From Pelorhabdus rhamnosifermentans (GTDB lineage: Bacteria > Bacillota > Negativicutes > UMGS1260): a stretch of DNA of 64,000 bases. Where the stretch lies: positions 81,499 through 145,498 of the forward strand of contig NZ_JAHGVE010000011.1 of NCBI RefSeq assembly GCF_018835585.1, written 5' to 3'. Below the pieces are notes generated by a model, which did no database searches, was not told the DNA's origin, and worked only from the letters and a program-made list of their open reading frames with translations. The stretch's first letter is position 1. The number at the start of each line of letters is the position of its first letter. A program made the position numbers and the translations under genes. This document shows, piece by piece, positions 16,730 through 25,437 of this stretch.

Positions 16730-18700
16730 GTGTTGAGTTGGGAAAAAATCTATGAACAGTTACAGCAAGATTTGAAATTATTCCTATTTATTCTTAGTGT
16801 GATTTGTTTATTTCGTATTGGCTTTATTATTGATTTGCATGCCTATATGAGTGATATGACGACAGTTTCAGATATTATGGCCGCTTTGTATTATGGTTTG
16901 CGGATTAGTTTGAAGAGTGCGGGATTCCTCGGGGGAATATCTGTTATTTTATGTGCAGCAACCTATTTTGTTAGTAAAAATAAAGTGCAGCATTTTCGCT
17001 TTCTTTTAGGTTCTAGCTATATCGGCTTATTGAGTGCTCTTTTTTATGCCCGCATACCTTACTATGAGCAGTTCCATATGGGGTTTAATCAATTATTATT
17101 TAATACCTTTCAAGACGATACATCGGCTCTGTTTTATACTTTAATCCAGCAATATCAGTTACCTTTTCGCCTGTTGTTGGCAGTCTTAACGACAGCGATT
17201 TTTTCCCGTTTGCTCAAGAAATGGCTTGATACAGGGACGCTTCGAATGCCGCGGTTTTCTTCTTGGCATTATACTGTCGCTATTCGCATCGCCTTTTTAA
17301 TTGTTTTGTATTTTATCGCCGTTTTTATTCGATTTGGCGGCAGCATGACTTATGCCCAGAATATTGACTGGGAAAATTCCGGCATTACGAAAGATCAATT
17401 GCTTAATGAAGCCATTTTAGATGATGTACAGGCTCTTTATCGAGCTTATGAACTTCACGAGCGGTTAATAAGTTCGACAGGGATTGATATTGATTCCGCT
17501 CAAATGCATGTATACGGATCTTCTTTGGCAGGTCATTCGATTGAATCGAATAATCTTGATGATTATTTGAAAAAGACTGCTCAAGGATCGGCAGTAAAGC
17601 CGCAACACATTTTCCTGATTATTGGTGAAAGTTATGCTAACTGGCCGCTGCTACCGGAATATGGTTCTTTAAATATTGCCAACGGAGTAAAAAATATTAT
17701 TCGGCAAGACAACGCGGCTTATGTACCAACCTTTTTGCCTAATGGCATGAGCACGATTTCTGGTGTACTTGGCGTTATTACAGGATTTACGGATGTCAAT
17801 CTCTATCTTAATTATCTGCCAGAAGCTTATAAGGAACCCTTTTCAACAGCTGTTGCACCACAAATGAAGCGCTTGGGCTATCAACCGCGCTTTTGGTATG
17901 CTGGGCCGAGTTCATGGGAAAAGATCAAAGATTTTACCTTAGCGCAAGGATTTGAAGATTTTCATGGGTCAGGGGATTTTGAAAATGGAGCAGGCAATGT
18001 ATGGGGCTGTGACGACAAATATCTATTTAATGCCGTTTTGTCGCAGATCAATCAGGACAAGCCGAGTTTCAATGTCATTTTAACTGTGTCCAATCATGCT
18101 CCCTTTACAGTGGATCTTGAGAAGGAAGGCTTTGATCGGGACAGCGTCATTGCCGGATTGCCTGAACATCGTAAGAATGATGAGGAATTGATTAAGCAAT
18201 TAGGCCATTTCTGGTATGCAGATAAAGTGATGACTCAGTTTATTGCTAAGGTACGTCAGCAGTATCCAGATAGTTTGTTTATGATCATGGGCGACCATGC
18301 CGATCGATTAAATATTGAAGCAAATCCAGGACTTTATAAGCGCTATGGCATTCCGCTTATCGTTTATGGCCCGGGGATTACGAAAAATGTTTTTCCGAAA
18401 AATGCTGCTGGGAGCCATATTAATGTGACACCTACTTTGATTGAACTTGTTGCACCCAGGGGGTTTCATTATTACTCCGTCGGCGAAAGTTTAACGAAAG
18501 GCAATGATTTTGGCATGAATTATGGTTTTTGGATTACGCGTAACAACATCGGCAAGGCGGATAGTGATGTGCGCGAATCCATTACAGGAGAACATTCGGC
18601 TGAGCTGTCCTGGGATCAGATAGAACAGGTGATTAGTCAGTTGCGATCTGTTTCGTGGTGGCGGATTAAACATGGTACGCAATTAAATATGGGTGAATAA
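16730..18700 (+). CDS. LtaS/MdoB-like sulfatase-fold membrane enzyme
   Basis: A 656-residue protein with about five N-terminal membrane segments (residues 10-200) and a large extracytoplasmic alkaline-phosphatase-superfamily domain (about 285-600). IFLIIGESYANWPLL carries the first metal-site Glu, FLPNGMSTISGVLGVITGF contains the likely catalytic Thr in MSTISG, and SNHAPF and MIMGDHADR provide later metal ligands. The family transfers phosphoglycerol-type groups (lipoteichoic acid or osmoregulated glucan decoration). In a cell with an outer membrane the acceptor is not obvious. The start is a GTG after GGAGAGAAGG; an out-of-frame ATG at 16723 opens a ten-codon overlapping reading frame, so the exact start is uncertain. 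It stands alone between two terminators. Confidence 0.8.
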   Translation: MLSWEKIYEQLQQDLKLFLFILSVICLFRIGFIIDLHAYMSDMTTVSDIMAALYYGLRISLKSAGFLGGISVILCAATYFVSKNKVQHFRFLLGSSYIGLLSALFYARIPYYEQFHMGFNQLLFNTFQDDTSALFYTLIQQYQLPFRLLLAVLTTAIFSRLLKKWLDTGTLRMPRFSSWHYTVAIRIAFLIVLYFIAVFIRFGGSMTYAQNIDWENSGITKDQLLNEAILDDVQALYRAYELHERLISSTGIDIDSAQMHVYGSSLAGHSIESNNLDDYLKKTAQGSAVKPQHIFLIIGESYANWPLLPEYGSLNIANGVKNIIRQDNAAYVPTFLPNGMSTISGVLGVITGFTDVNLYLNYLPEAYKEPFSTAVAPQMKRLGYQPRFWYAGPSSWEKIKDFTLAQGFEDFHGSGDFENGAGNVWGCDDKYLFNAVLSQINQDKPSFNVILTVSNHAPFTVDLEKEGFDRDSVIAGLPEHRKNDEELIKQLGHFWYADKVMTQFIAKVRQQYPDSLFMIMGDHADRLNIEANPGLYKRYGIPLIVYGPGITKNVFPKNAAGSHINVTPTLIELVAPRGFHYYSVGESLTKGNDFGMNYGFWITRNNIGKADSDVRESITGEHSAELSWDQIEQVISQLRSVSWWRIKHGTQLNMGE

Positions 18701-18767
18701 GAAGAGTTGATAATAGCTGCTTTTATATTGCTTATCGAATCATCCAGCTATATTCAGTATGCATAGC

Positions 18768-18812
18768 AATAGCCATCATGAAGGTTTTTTGTCTTCATGA
18801 TGGCTATTTTAA
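18768..18812. terminator. Bidirectional hairpin between convergent genes
   Basis: AATAGCCATCATGAAG (18768-18783) pairs with CTTCATGATGGCTATT (18793-18808). It lies between the convergent ltaS-like gene and tctC. Confidence 0.85.
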
Positions 18813-18823
18813 TAAGAAAAAGT

Positions 18824-19843
18824 CTATTTTTTTTGAGCACTAATCTGCTCTAAAACTCCCGTTTCTTGGATGGCTGTTGATAATTCCTGGCTGTCAGTCA
18901 GCCATTTTTGTTGGGATTCAGTTGGGCCTAAATATTTGATTCGCATTCCCATATTTTTCATGCTTGTTTTGAATTCCGGATCCGCAAAAAGTGTTTTAAA
19001 TCCTGCAGCTAAGTTTGCTTTTACATCAGCAGGCAGTTCCTTTGGGGCTGCGATTCCATACCAATGATCTAATTGAATATTGAGCCCGTGTTCTTTAAAA
19101 GTCGGTATTTGTGCAAATAGGGGGTCAGTCAGTCGCTGTTCACCTGTTACTGCCAGAGCTTTTAACATGCCGTCTTTTACATATTCTTGGATAACAGCGG
19201 AAGTTGTAAAAACAATTTGAACATGTCCGCCAAGTAAGGCAGTAGTTGATTCACTTGCGCCACGGAAGGGAACCGATTCGAGTGTAATACCAGCATCATG
19301 GGCAAACATTTCACCTACAACATGGGTAATTGCCCCTACACCACCATGACCAAATTTTAATTGTCCAGGGTGCGTTTTTGCATAAGCAATCACATCATCT
19401 AGTGTTTGCCAAGGCTGATCGGCTTGGACAACCATTATAAATGGTTGGGACGTAATTTGTGCCAGGGGTTGGATTGCCGTTTGATAATCATATTTCGTTG
19501 GTCCGTACAACGATGGCAAGAGAATATCTGTTGCAGTTATAGCCAGCGTATACCCGTCAGGGTTTGATGCGGCCAGTTCATTCCAGCCAATCGTGCCTGC
19601 TCCACCTGGTTTGTTTATAATGGTGATTGGCTGGCCTAAATATTTAGGGGCGAATTTTTCCATTGCTCTGGCGATTAAATCTAAGCCTCCGCCGGCACTA
19701 AAAGGGACAATCATGGTAATGGGTTTTTCGGGATATTTTTTTGTTGTCACTGTTGCCTTATTTGGCATGCTTGTACAACCTCCTAATAGGATAGACAGCG
19801 TGAATAGACAAATGATTAATTTCACAAGTACTTTTCTTTGCAT
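18824..19843 (-). CDS. tctC: Tripartite tricarboxylate transporter substrate-binding lipoprotein
   Basis: A 339-residue TctC/Bug-family binding protein. The N-terminus is a lipoprotein signal with lipobox LLGGC (Cys at 23). The mature part begins YPEKPITMIVPFSAGGGLDLIARAM and INKPGGAGTIGWNELA, the classical Bug signatures that bind a carboxylate of a dicarboxylate or tricarboxylate ligand. It is the last gene of a tctB-tctA-tctC run with an upstream sensor kinase. Ligand cannot be predicted. Confidence 0.92.
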   Translation of the reverse strand: MQRKVLVKLIICLFTLSILLGGCTSMPNKATVTTKKYPEKPITMIVPFSAGGGLDLIARAMEKFAPKYLGQPITIINKPGGAGTIGWNELAASNPDGYTLAITATDILLPSLYGPTKYDYQTAIQPLAQITSQPFIMVVQADQPWQTLDDVIAYAKTHPGQLKFGHGGVGAITHVVGEMFAHDAGITLESVPFRGASESTTALLGGHVQIVFTTSAVIQEYVKDGMLKALAVTGEQRLTDPLFAQIPTFKEHGLNIQLDHWYGIAAPKELPADVKANLAAGFKTLFADPEFKTSMKNMGMRIKYLGPTESQQKWLTDSQELSTAIQETGVLEQISAQKK

Positions 19844-19871
19844 GGCATGATCTCCTTTGCTGTAAAGCGGA

Positions 19872-21383
19872 TTATTGTCTTGTCTCCTTTTTTCTGATAT
19901 GGATGAATGGTTTTAGCCAGTGAACGAGTGTGTACAGAATGACACTCGCCCCCACGACTAAAATGGTACTCGTGATAGGCCGGGTAATGAAGGTCCAAAT
20001 GCTGCCGTTACTGATGATGAGTCCCTGTATCAATCCCCGTTCAAGTTCGGGGCCGATGACAAGACCGATTAATAGCGGTCCAGGTTCAAAGCCTGTGCGG
20101 CGCAAGAAAAAACCAATGATCCCAAAAATAATGATCCATACTAAGTCTAATATGCTATTGTTGATGGAATAGGCGCCGGTTAGAGTGAGAACGGCTACAA
20201 GCGGCATAAGAATGTTGAGGGGCGTTCTTAGCAGCTGAACGAATACGCCAATAAGCGGCAAATTAATAATGAGTAGCATTACGTTGCCAAGATACATACT
20301 GGCAATAAGCCCCCAAAATAGATCGGGCTGCTGTGTAATGAGTGTCGGTCCGGGAGTAATGCCGTGAATCATAAAGCCACTGAGTAAAATGGCCGTTCCC
20401 CCGCAAAATGGCAGTCCCAGTGACAATAGCGGAATCATGGTAGCAGCTATTGCCGCATTATTAGCTGATTCCGGTCCAGCTACGCCTTCAATGGCACCGT
20501 GACCAAATTCAGCTGGGGTTTTGCTACAATGTTTTTCTAGCCCATAAGATACAAAACTGGAAATGGTTGCTGCTGGGCCAGGCAGTAAACCCACTAGAAA
20601 CCCGGCGATGCTGCCGCGAAACATAGGCACAACGGACCGTCGGAATTCTTCTTTTGTCGGGTATAGGTCCTTGATTCGTATAGTAGGTATTTCGGGGGGG
20701 CTGTTTGTCTGGGTCATGACGGTGAAAATCTCCCCAAGACCAAAGATGCCCATGGCTAAAATGGATAAATCAAAGCCGCGATCAAGTTCATCAATGCCGA
20801 ATGTAAAACGGCTAATACCTGATAAGCTATCGAGTCCAAACGTTCCTAACATGATGCCGACGGCAGCCATTAATGCGGATTTAAGGGATGAAGTACCTGT
20901 AAGTTTGGTTAAGATGATCAGCCCCACGAGAGCCAGGGAAAAATATTCTGGCGGGCCAAAGGCGAGTGCAGCTTGAGCTAGGGGAGGAGCAAAAAGGGTG
21001 AGGCCAATGATGCCAATAGTTCCGGCAATAAATGAACCAATGGCTGCTATAGCAAGAGCGGCCCCGGCTCGCCCCTTTTGTGCGAGTGGGTATCCATCCA
21101 TGCAGGTCACGATGGAGGCAGCTTCCCCTGGTACATTCATTAAAATGGATGTCGTTGAGCCGCCGTATTTTGATCCGTAATAGATGCCTGCAAAAAGGAT
21201 GAGTGCCGTTGTGCCATTCATGTGATAACTGAAGGGTAACAACAAGGCAATGGTGCTGACTGTATCAATCCCAGGCAGTACTCCGATAAGCGTACCAATG
21301 AGTACGCCACTTGTGCAGGCCAGTAAATTGGTTGGAGCAATGCTTACATAAAATCCTTGTAACAGCATATTTATGACATCCAT
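19872..21383 (-). CDS. tctA: Tripartite tricarboxylate transporter large membrane subunit
   Basis: A 503-residue protein with about twelve membrane segments and the two family motifs GVLPGIDTVSTIALLLPF (near residue 35) and GLLPGPAATISSFVSYGLEK (near residue 265). TctA is the ion-coupled permease of the TTT system. It is 18 bases downstream of tctB and 28 bases upstream of tctC. Confidence 0.94.
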   Translation of the reverse strand: MDVINMLLQGFYVSIAPTNLLACTSGVLIGTLIGVLPGIDTVSTIALLLPFSYHMNGTTALILFAGIYYGSKYGGSTTSILMNVPGEAASIVTCMDGYPLAQKGRAGAALAIAAIGSFIAGTIGIIGLTLFAPPLAQAALAFGPPEYFSLALVGLIILTKLTGTSSLKSALMAAVGIMLGTFGLDSLSGISRFTFGIDELDRGFDLSILAMGIFGLGEIFTVMTQTNSPPEIPTIRIKDLYPTKEEFRRSVVPMFRGSIAGFLVGLLPGPAATISSFVSYGLEKHCSKTPAEFGHGAIEGVAGPESANNAAIAATMIPLLSLGLPFCGGTAILLSGFMIHGITPGPTLITQQPDLFWGLIASMYLGNVMLLIINLPLIGVFVQLLRTPLNILMPLVAVLTLTGAYSINNSILDLVWIIIFGIIGFFLRRTGFEPGPLLIGLVIGPELERGLIQGLIISNGSIWTFITRPITSTILVVGASVILYTLVHWLKPFIHIRKKETRQ

Positions 21384-21401
21384 TTTTCATCTCTCCTAAA
21401 G

Positions 21402-21821
21402 CTATGGCAATGTGACAGCTAAAAAACGGTCAAATAAGAAATAGAAAGTAAGGGCAGTACTTGCTGCGATGGCAAGAGGCAGCAGCCACTGCGGTGTATC
21501 GGATATCTTGAATAAATAGAGTAAAAATATAAAGGTAGCAGCTAGATAGCCAATCATATTGAGCATAGTCACATAAAATATCAAACCAATGATAATGAAA
21601 ATAAACTTTGTCCAATCCATTTCAGGTTGTTGAGTAGTCTTTTCTGTTCGCCATTGGCTGCCCAGAAGTAGTAGTGTGAGTATCAGTCCCAATGTTCCTG
21701 CCAGTATGGGTAAAAAGCCTGATTTAGGGGATATAAAGGTGCCAAACGCCAGTTGGTTTGCAAAAAATAAATAACTAAGAATTCCGCTGAATAAGAACAA
21801 GGATATTGTTTTTTCAGACAT
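21402..21821 (-). CDS. tctB: Tripartite tricarboxylate transporter small membrane subunit
   Basis: A 139-residue protein with four hydrophobic segments, matching TctB in size, topology and position before tctA. The start ATG at 21821 is preceded by GGGAAGAAG. A longer frame reaching 21929 runs into the 3' end of the kinase gene and is rejected. TctB sequences vary widely, so the call rests on topology and neighbours. Confidence 0.85.
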   Translation of the reverse strand: MSEKTISLFLFSGILSYLFFANQLAFGTFISPKSGFLPILAGTLGLILTLLLLGSQWRTEKTTQQPEMDWTKFIFIIIGLIFYVTMLNMIGYLAATFIFLLYLFKISDTPQWLLPLAIAASTALTFYFLFDRFLAVTLP

Positions 21822-21870
21822 TATCTTCTTCCCATTTCTGCTACAGGCGTTTATTAGCTGTTCAATGAGG

Positions 21871-23301
21871 TTACTCGATGATGTTGAACGCAATGGTAAA
21901 GATCGACCCCTTTCCAAGTTCACTATCAATCATTAATATTGCTGAATGACGTTGAACAATGCGAAAACAAATTGCGAGTCCCAGACCCGTTCCTTTTTCC
22001 TTCGTGGTGAAAAACGGTGTTCCAAGCTGATCCTTAATTTCAGGTGGAATACCTATCCCTGAGTCTTTGATGGATAGGTAAACTTTTCTACTGTCTGTTT
22101 TGGTGTGAATCTCAATGAGCCCACTTTCTTGTATCGCGTCTATTCCGTTTCTTACCAGATTTAAAATAAGTTGTCGAATACTATTTGGATCAACGGATAC
22201 ATTTGGGATATTGTCTAAGGCCAGATGAATGTCACAATTGTTGCGCAAGGCATCGGCCTGCAATAAAGGATAGATGTCATGAATAATATTATTGAGATTG
22301 TTTTCGCTAAATTCCATGGCGCGATTTTTGGCTAGCGATAAAAATTCGGTAATAATACTATTGGCACGATCAATTTCGTTGATCATGAGTTCGAAATTTT
22401 CTTTTTGATTCACGAATTCGTGCTTATTTCCGATAAACTGCAACAGGCCCCGGACTGTTGTCATGGGATTTCGTATCTCGTGGGCAATTCCTGCTGCCAT
22501 TTCCCCAATAATATTTAATCGGTCCAGGCGGGTCATTTTTTCTGTTTGTTCGCTAATATAATTTAGGATGGGTGTGAATTCGGCTATTTCACTATGAAAA
22601 TGACTCGTATTTCCGTCAAGAATGGCTTCAGCAAATGCTTCGAGGTCGGTTTTTAGTTTGACGAAGAGCTCACGAAAAATAACAACACAGATTAATAGCA
22701 TCAGAAAAGCACCTAAAAGGGTGTTAATCGTGCGCTTCCAAATGATCGCGGAAACAGCATCCTGATTGATCGAAGCAAAGGCATGACCAATAATGACGCC
22801 ATTTTCTTTGATGGGCTGGACGTGAATCATTGAATTTGCGCCATGCCATAATAGGAAACTTTTCTTTTCAATTAGCTGATCCGAATCCGTACTGTAAATT
22901 TCTTGTAGACGTTTAGTATTTATGTTGCTAAGTAACGACGCATCGTACTGGGGTCCAATGGCGACGATACTTTCTTGCTGACGCGAATAGAAGCCAAATT
23001 TTATAATATTTGGTGGTACAAATAGATTATTTAACAAGGGTTGAAGTTCTTGATTAGTCAATAAAATTTGTTCATGAATTTCTTCTTTTGTCATATCGTG
23101 TGTTATCATTCCTCGTGAAAAGGAACCGTCGGGTATTTTTTTGACAAGAAAATCAGTAATGGCTATCAATAATTTACTGTTTTTATCATTTTCTTCTTGA
23201 AGTGATAGCCAATGCGTATAGGCTGTAACCATCATCATTGACAATAAAACAATACTAACTATTTTAAAATTTAATTTTGTTGTAAAAGTAAACTTTTTCA
23301 C
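21871..23301 (-). CDS. Membrane sensor histidine kinase upstream of tctBAC
   Basis: A 476-residue kinase: one membrane segment near residue 15-35, an extracytoplasmic sensor (about 40-195), a second membrane segment (about 200-220), the H-box GIAHEIRNPMTTVRGLLQF, then N (LNLVRNGIDA), G1 (IKDSGIGIPPE), F (FFTTKEKG) and G2 (GTGLGL) boxes. The H-box context resembles the sporulation/NtrB-type kinase subgroup. No response regulator lies beside it. The GTG at 23301 has a well-spaced GAGGTG; the earlier GTG at 23313 lies inside that site. Only 49 bases separate it from tctB, so it probably belongs to the transporter operon and may sense the transported acid; this is inference. Confidence 0.85.
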   Translation of the reverse strand: MKKFTFTTKLNFKIVSIVLLSMMMVTAYTHWLSLQEENDKNSKLLIAITDFLVKKIPDGSFSRGMITHDMTKEEIHEQILLTNQELQPLLNNLFVPPNIIKFGFYSRQQESIVAIGPQYDASLLSNINTKRLQEIYSTDSDQLIEKKSFLLWHGANSMIHVQPIKENGVIIGHAFASINQDAVSAIIWKRTINTLLGAFLMLLICVVIFRELFVKLKTDLEAFAEAILDGNTSHFHSEIAEFTPILNYISEQTEKMTRLDRLNIIGEMAAGIAHEIRNPMTTVRGLLQFIGNKHEFVNQKENFELMINEIDRANSIITEFLSLAKNRAMEFSENNLNNIIHDIYPLLQADALRNNCDIHLALDNIPNVSVDPNSIRQLILNLVRNGIDAIQESGLIEIHTKTDSRKVYLSIKDSGIGIPPEIKDQLGTPFFTTKEKGTGLGLAICFRIVQRHSAILMIDSELGKGSIFTIAFNIIE

Positions 23302-23413
23302 TACGTTTGGCACCTCTGATAAGACCGATTGACTGAGCCAGTTTTCTTGATTTGGTAATCAGCGTTATAATTACAAAAAAATTGAATATAATTATATTTC
23401 GTTAATAAAAAAC

Positions 23414-23468
23414 AAAAACCTTCCATATTATACAAAATAAAGCTTCTTTTGTATAATGGAAGGTTTTT
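23414..23468 (-). terminator. Intrinsic terminator after the HD-GYP gene
   Basis: AAAAACCTTCCAT (23414-23426) pairs with ATGGAAGGTTTTT (23456-23468), with an inner TTATACAAAA/TTTTGTATAA stem. T-runs occur on both sides. It also separates this gene from the kinase-tct operon downstream. Confidence 0.88.
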
Positions 23469-23480
23469 ATTTTTTATAGC

Positions 23481-24581
23481 TTAGGCTTGATTTTCATTTT
23501 CCTGGGACTTGGTGGGAAAGGCTGTTACTTCTTTTATGGATTGCCAATCTGAAATTGGCAAACACTCATTATTTTCCATCCGAATCATGAGATTAAAATT
23601 CAAAAAATGTCCGGTGTAGATAATTTCGCCTTCTCGGCCATCTTTTAACTGTACCTTATTGCCAATAATACAGTTGCAAAAGGCTGTAAGAAATGTGGTA
23701 CATAGCGTAGCATCTAATTTTGAGTACATATCTTTTGTTAAAACCTGAACAGCCGTAAAAGGATTATTTTTATGTGAGTAATTCCGTTCTGAAGTCATGG
23801 CATCATAAATATCGGCAATAGCCACAACACGGGCATAAGGATGAATTTTTTCTTGCTTAAAATGACCAGGATAACCACTGCCATCGAGCCGTTCATGATG
23901 CTGAAGAACAGCAAATTTTACATTTTGCGGAATAGCGGCTACTTCTTTAATCAGACTGAAACTGTATGTTGCATGCAATTGCATGACTTTGAGTTCGTCT
24001 TTTGTTAAATTTTCGGGTTTGTTCAAAATTTCCGGTGGAATTTGGGTTTTACCAATATCGTGGAGCAATCCCGTGAGAATTAATTCTGAAATTTGATTTT
24101 TATTGTAACCTGACCAGAGTCCAAGTAAGCCACTTAATAGGGCAACATTTACTGAGTGATCATATAAATAATCCTTTTTCGAATGCTCAAGGTTAGTATA
24201 GTTAATGGATAAATGTTTACTGACAAGGGGCCATAGTTCATTATCAGTGATATCTTGCAAAATATTTATGGGTATTTTTTTATATTTTTCAATAATACGA
24301 AAAGATTCTTTGATTTTTTGGACGGCATTCGACAAGTGTTGCATTTTTATTTCTTCTAATGTAACTTCTGGAGTTTGTGCTTGTTCTTGTTCTGAAGTAG
24401 TAGTTTCAATTTGAACATCTTTCACACCGAGTCGGAGTAAGTGGGCTAACAAGGATTTGTCTAAAATAGTCCCTTCAGCAATTAGAACGTTTCCACGCTG
24501 ATTAATAATGTCTTCAGCGAGTTTCATACCGGGTTCCACTTGTTCTAGGTTATAATGCTGGTTGTTATCTGCCACAGTCAT
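23481..24581 (-). CDS. HD-GYP domain protein, probable cyclic-di-GMP phosphodiesterase
   Basis: A 366-residue protein. The N-terminal 60 residues (VEPGMKLAEDIINQRGNVLIAEG) match the small domain often preceding HD-GYP modules. The HD-GYP core has LLHDIGKTQIPPEIL, the downstream HHERLDGSGYPG box and ARVVAIADIYDAMTS. HD-GYP proteins hydrolyse cyclic di-GMP to GMP. A short C-terminal PilZ-like or adaptor segment (residues 300-350) is unclear. No receiver domain is present. AAGGAGAGA precedes the ATG. Confidence 0.88.
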   Translation of the reverse strand: MTVADNNQHYNLEQVEPGMKLAEDIINQRGNVLIAEGTILDKSLLAHLLRLGVKDVQIETTTSEQEQAQTPEVTLEEIKMQHLSNAVQKIKESFRIIEKYKKIPINILQDITDNELWPLVSKHLSINYTNLEHSKKDYLYDHSVNVALLSGLLGLWSGYNKNQISELILTGLLHDIGKTQIPPEILNKPENLTKDELKVMQLHATYSFSLIKEVAAIPQNVKFAVLQHHERLDGSGYPGHFKQEKIHPYARVVAIADIYDAMTSERNYSHKNNPFTAVQVLTKDMYSKLDATLCTTFLTAFCNCIIGNKVQLKDGREGEIIYTGHFLNFNLMIRMENNECLPISDWQSIKEVTAFPTKSQENENQA

Positions 24582-24754
24582 TCTCTCCTTTCTTACGATA
24601 CTAATATTTCCATTATTCTATCGTGAAAATCAATTAAAAACAATCAGACTTTTGTACAATTTATTTTCTTATCGGTTATTTGGTAATGTTTTTTAGGGGA
24701 TTGAATGAATAAATTTGTGTCGCCGAAGCAGTCGTAGTGTAAGAGGGATTTCAA

Positions 24755-24782
24755 TTGACATTTTTATATGAAGTGGTACAAT
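24755..24782 (+). promoter_or_regulatory. Sigma-A promoter of the rnf operon
   Basis: TTGACA (24755-24760), 16-base spacer, TACAAT (24777-24782). Transcription would start near 24790, leaving a 5' leader of about 185 bases before rseC. The rest of the 392-base gap from 24582 is AT-rich and shows nothing else. Confidence 0.75.
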
Positions 24783-24837
24783 TTGAGTGTAAATAGTAAT
24801 ATTATCATAACACGTGAAACTATTCACAGTTCATGCT

Positions 24838-24935
24838 TCGACAGGGGGCTAGTAATAGATTATCGCAAAAAAAACTGTTATGAATTGATAAGGAACTCGC
24901 GGTAATACATTACTGTCGAGGGCTAGCCAACCCTC
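24838..24935 (+). promoter_or_regulatory. Structured 5' leader of the rnf operon, riboswitch-like
   Basis: Nested complementary segments are visible: TCGACAG (24838-24844) with CTGTCGA (24913-24919), TAAT (24853-24856) with ATTA (24909-24912), and TTATC (24860-24864) with GATAA (24887-24891), enclosing purine-rich unpaired stretches (GGGGCTAG and GGAACTCGCGG). A short GAGGG/CCCTC hairpin (24918-24935) follows and would compete with the end of the outer stem. No terminator follows, so any control would be at translation. Class not recognised. Confidence 0.4.
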
Positions 24936-24973
24936 ATCTGACCACTTAACTTATGCAGTTTGGAGGTGAAAAC

Positions 24974-25402
24974 ATGCTTGAGGAACATGAAGGAATTGTC
25001 ATTGCCGTTACAGATAAGATGGCGCGCGTCAAAGCCAGCCGTCATAGCGACTGTGAAAATTGTGGTGCTTGTCCTGGTGATAATGCTATGGTAATGGATG
25101 CTCAAAATCCGCTAGGTGCTGTTGTTGGGCAAAAAGTTTTAGTGAAAATAGCAGAAACGAATATGTTAAAGGCCGCTTTTATTGTGTATATGATGCCGCT
25201 TATTGCCATTGCCCTTGGTGTTATTATCGGAGCAGAGGTTGCTGCTTCTTTTGATGTCAGTGATGTCATGACAGGGAAAATTGCAGGTGGCATTATTACT
25301 TTCTTGGCTTCTATTTATTTTGTACTACGTTACGATCGGCATGCCAAAGGAAGTTCTTCAATGCAGCCAGTGGTCATCAAAATTTTTGAATCAAAGCATT
25401 AA
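24974..25402 (+). CDS. rseC: RseC/MucC-family protein of the rnf operon
   Basis: A 142-residue SoxR-reducing-system/RseC family protein. The N-terminal domain carries the Cys cluster CENCGACPGDNAMV, and two membrane segments follow (about residues 75-95 and 105-125). RseC homologues commonly precede rnf genes and are thought to help Rnf-type complexes, possibly in Fe-S or flavin handling. GGAGGTG lies seven bases before the ATG at 24974. First gene of an operon running to rnfB. Confidence 0.85.
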   Translation: MLEEHEGIVIAVTDKMARVKASRHSDCENCGACPGDNAMVMDAQNPLGAVVGQKVLVKIAETNMLKAAFIVYMMPLIAIALGVIIGAEVAASFDVSDVMTGKIAGGIITFLASIYFVLRYDRHAKGSSSMQPVVIKIFESKH

Positions 25403-25437
25403 TTTTAACGACCATTTTTAAAAGAAGGAGTGGAATT

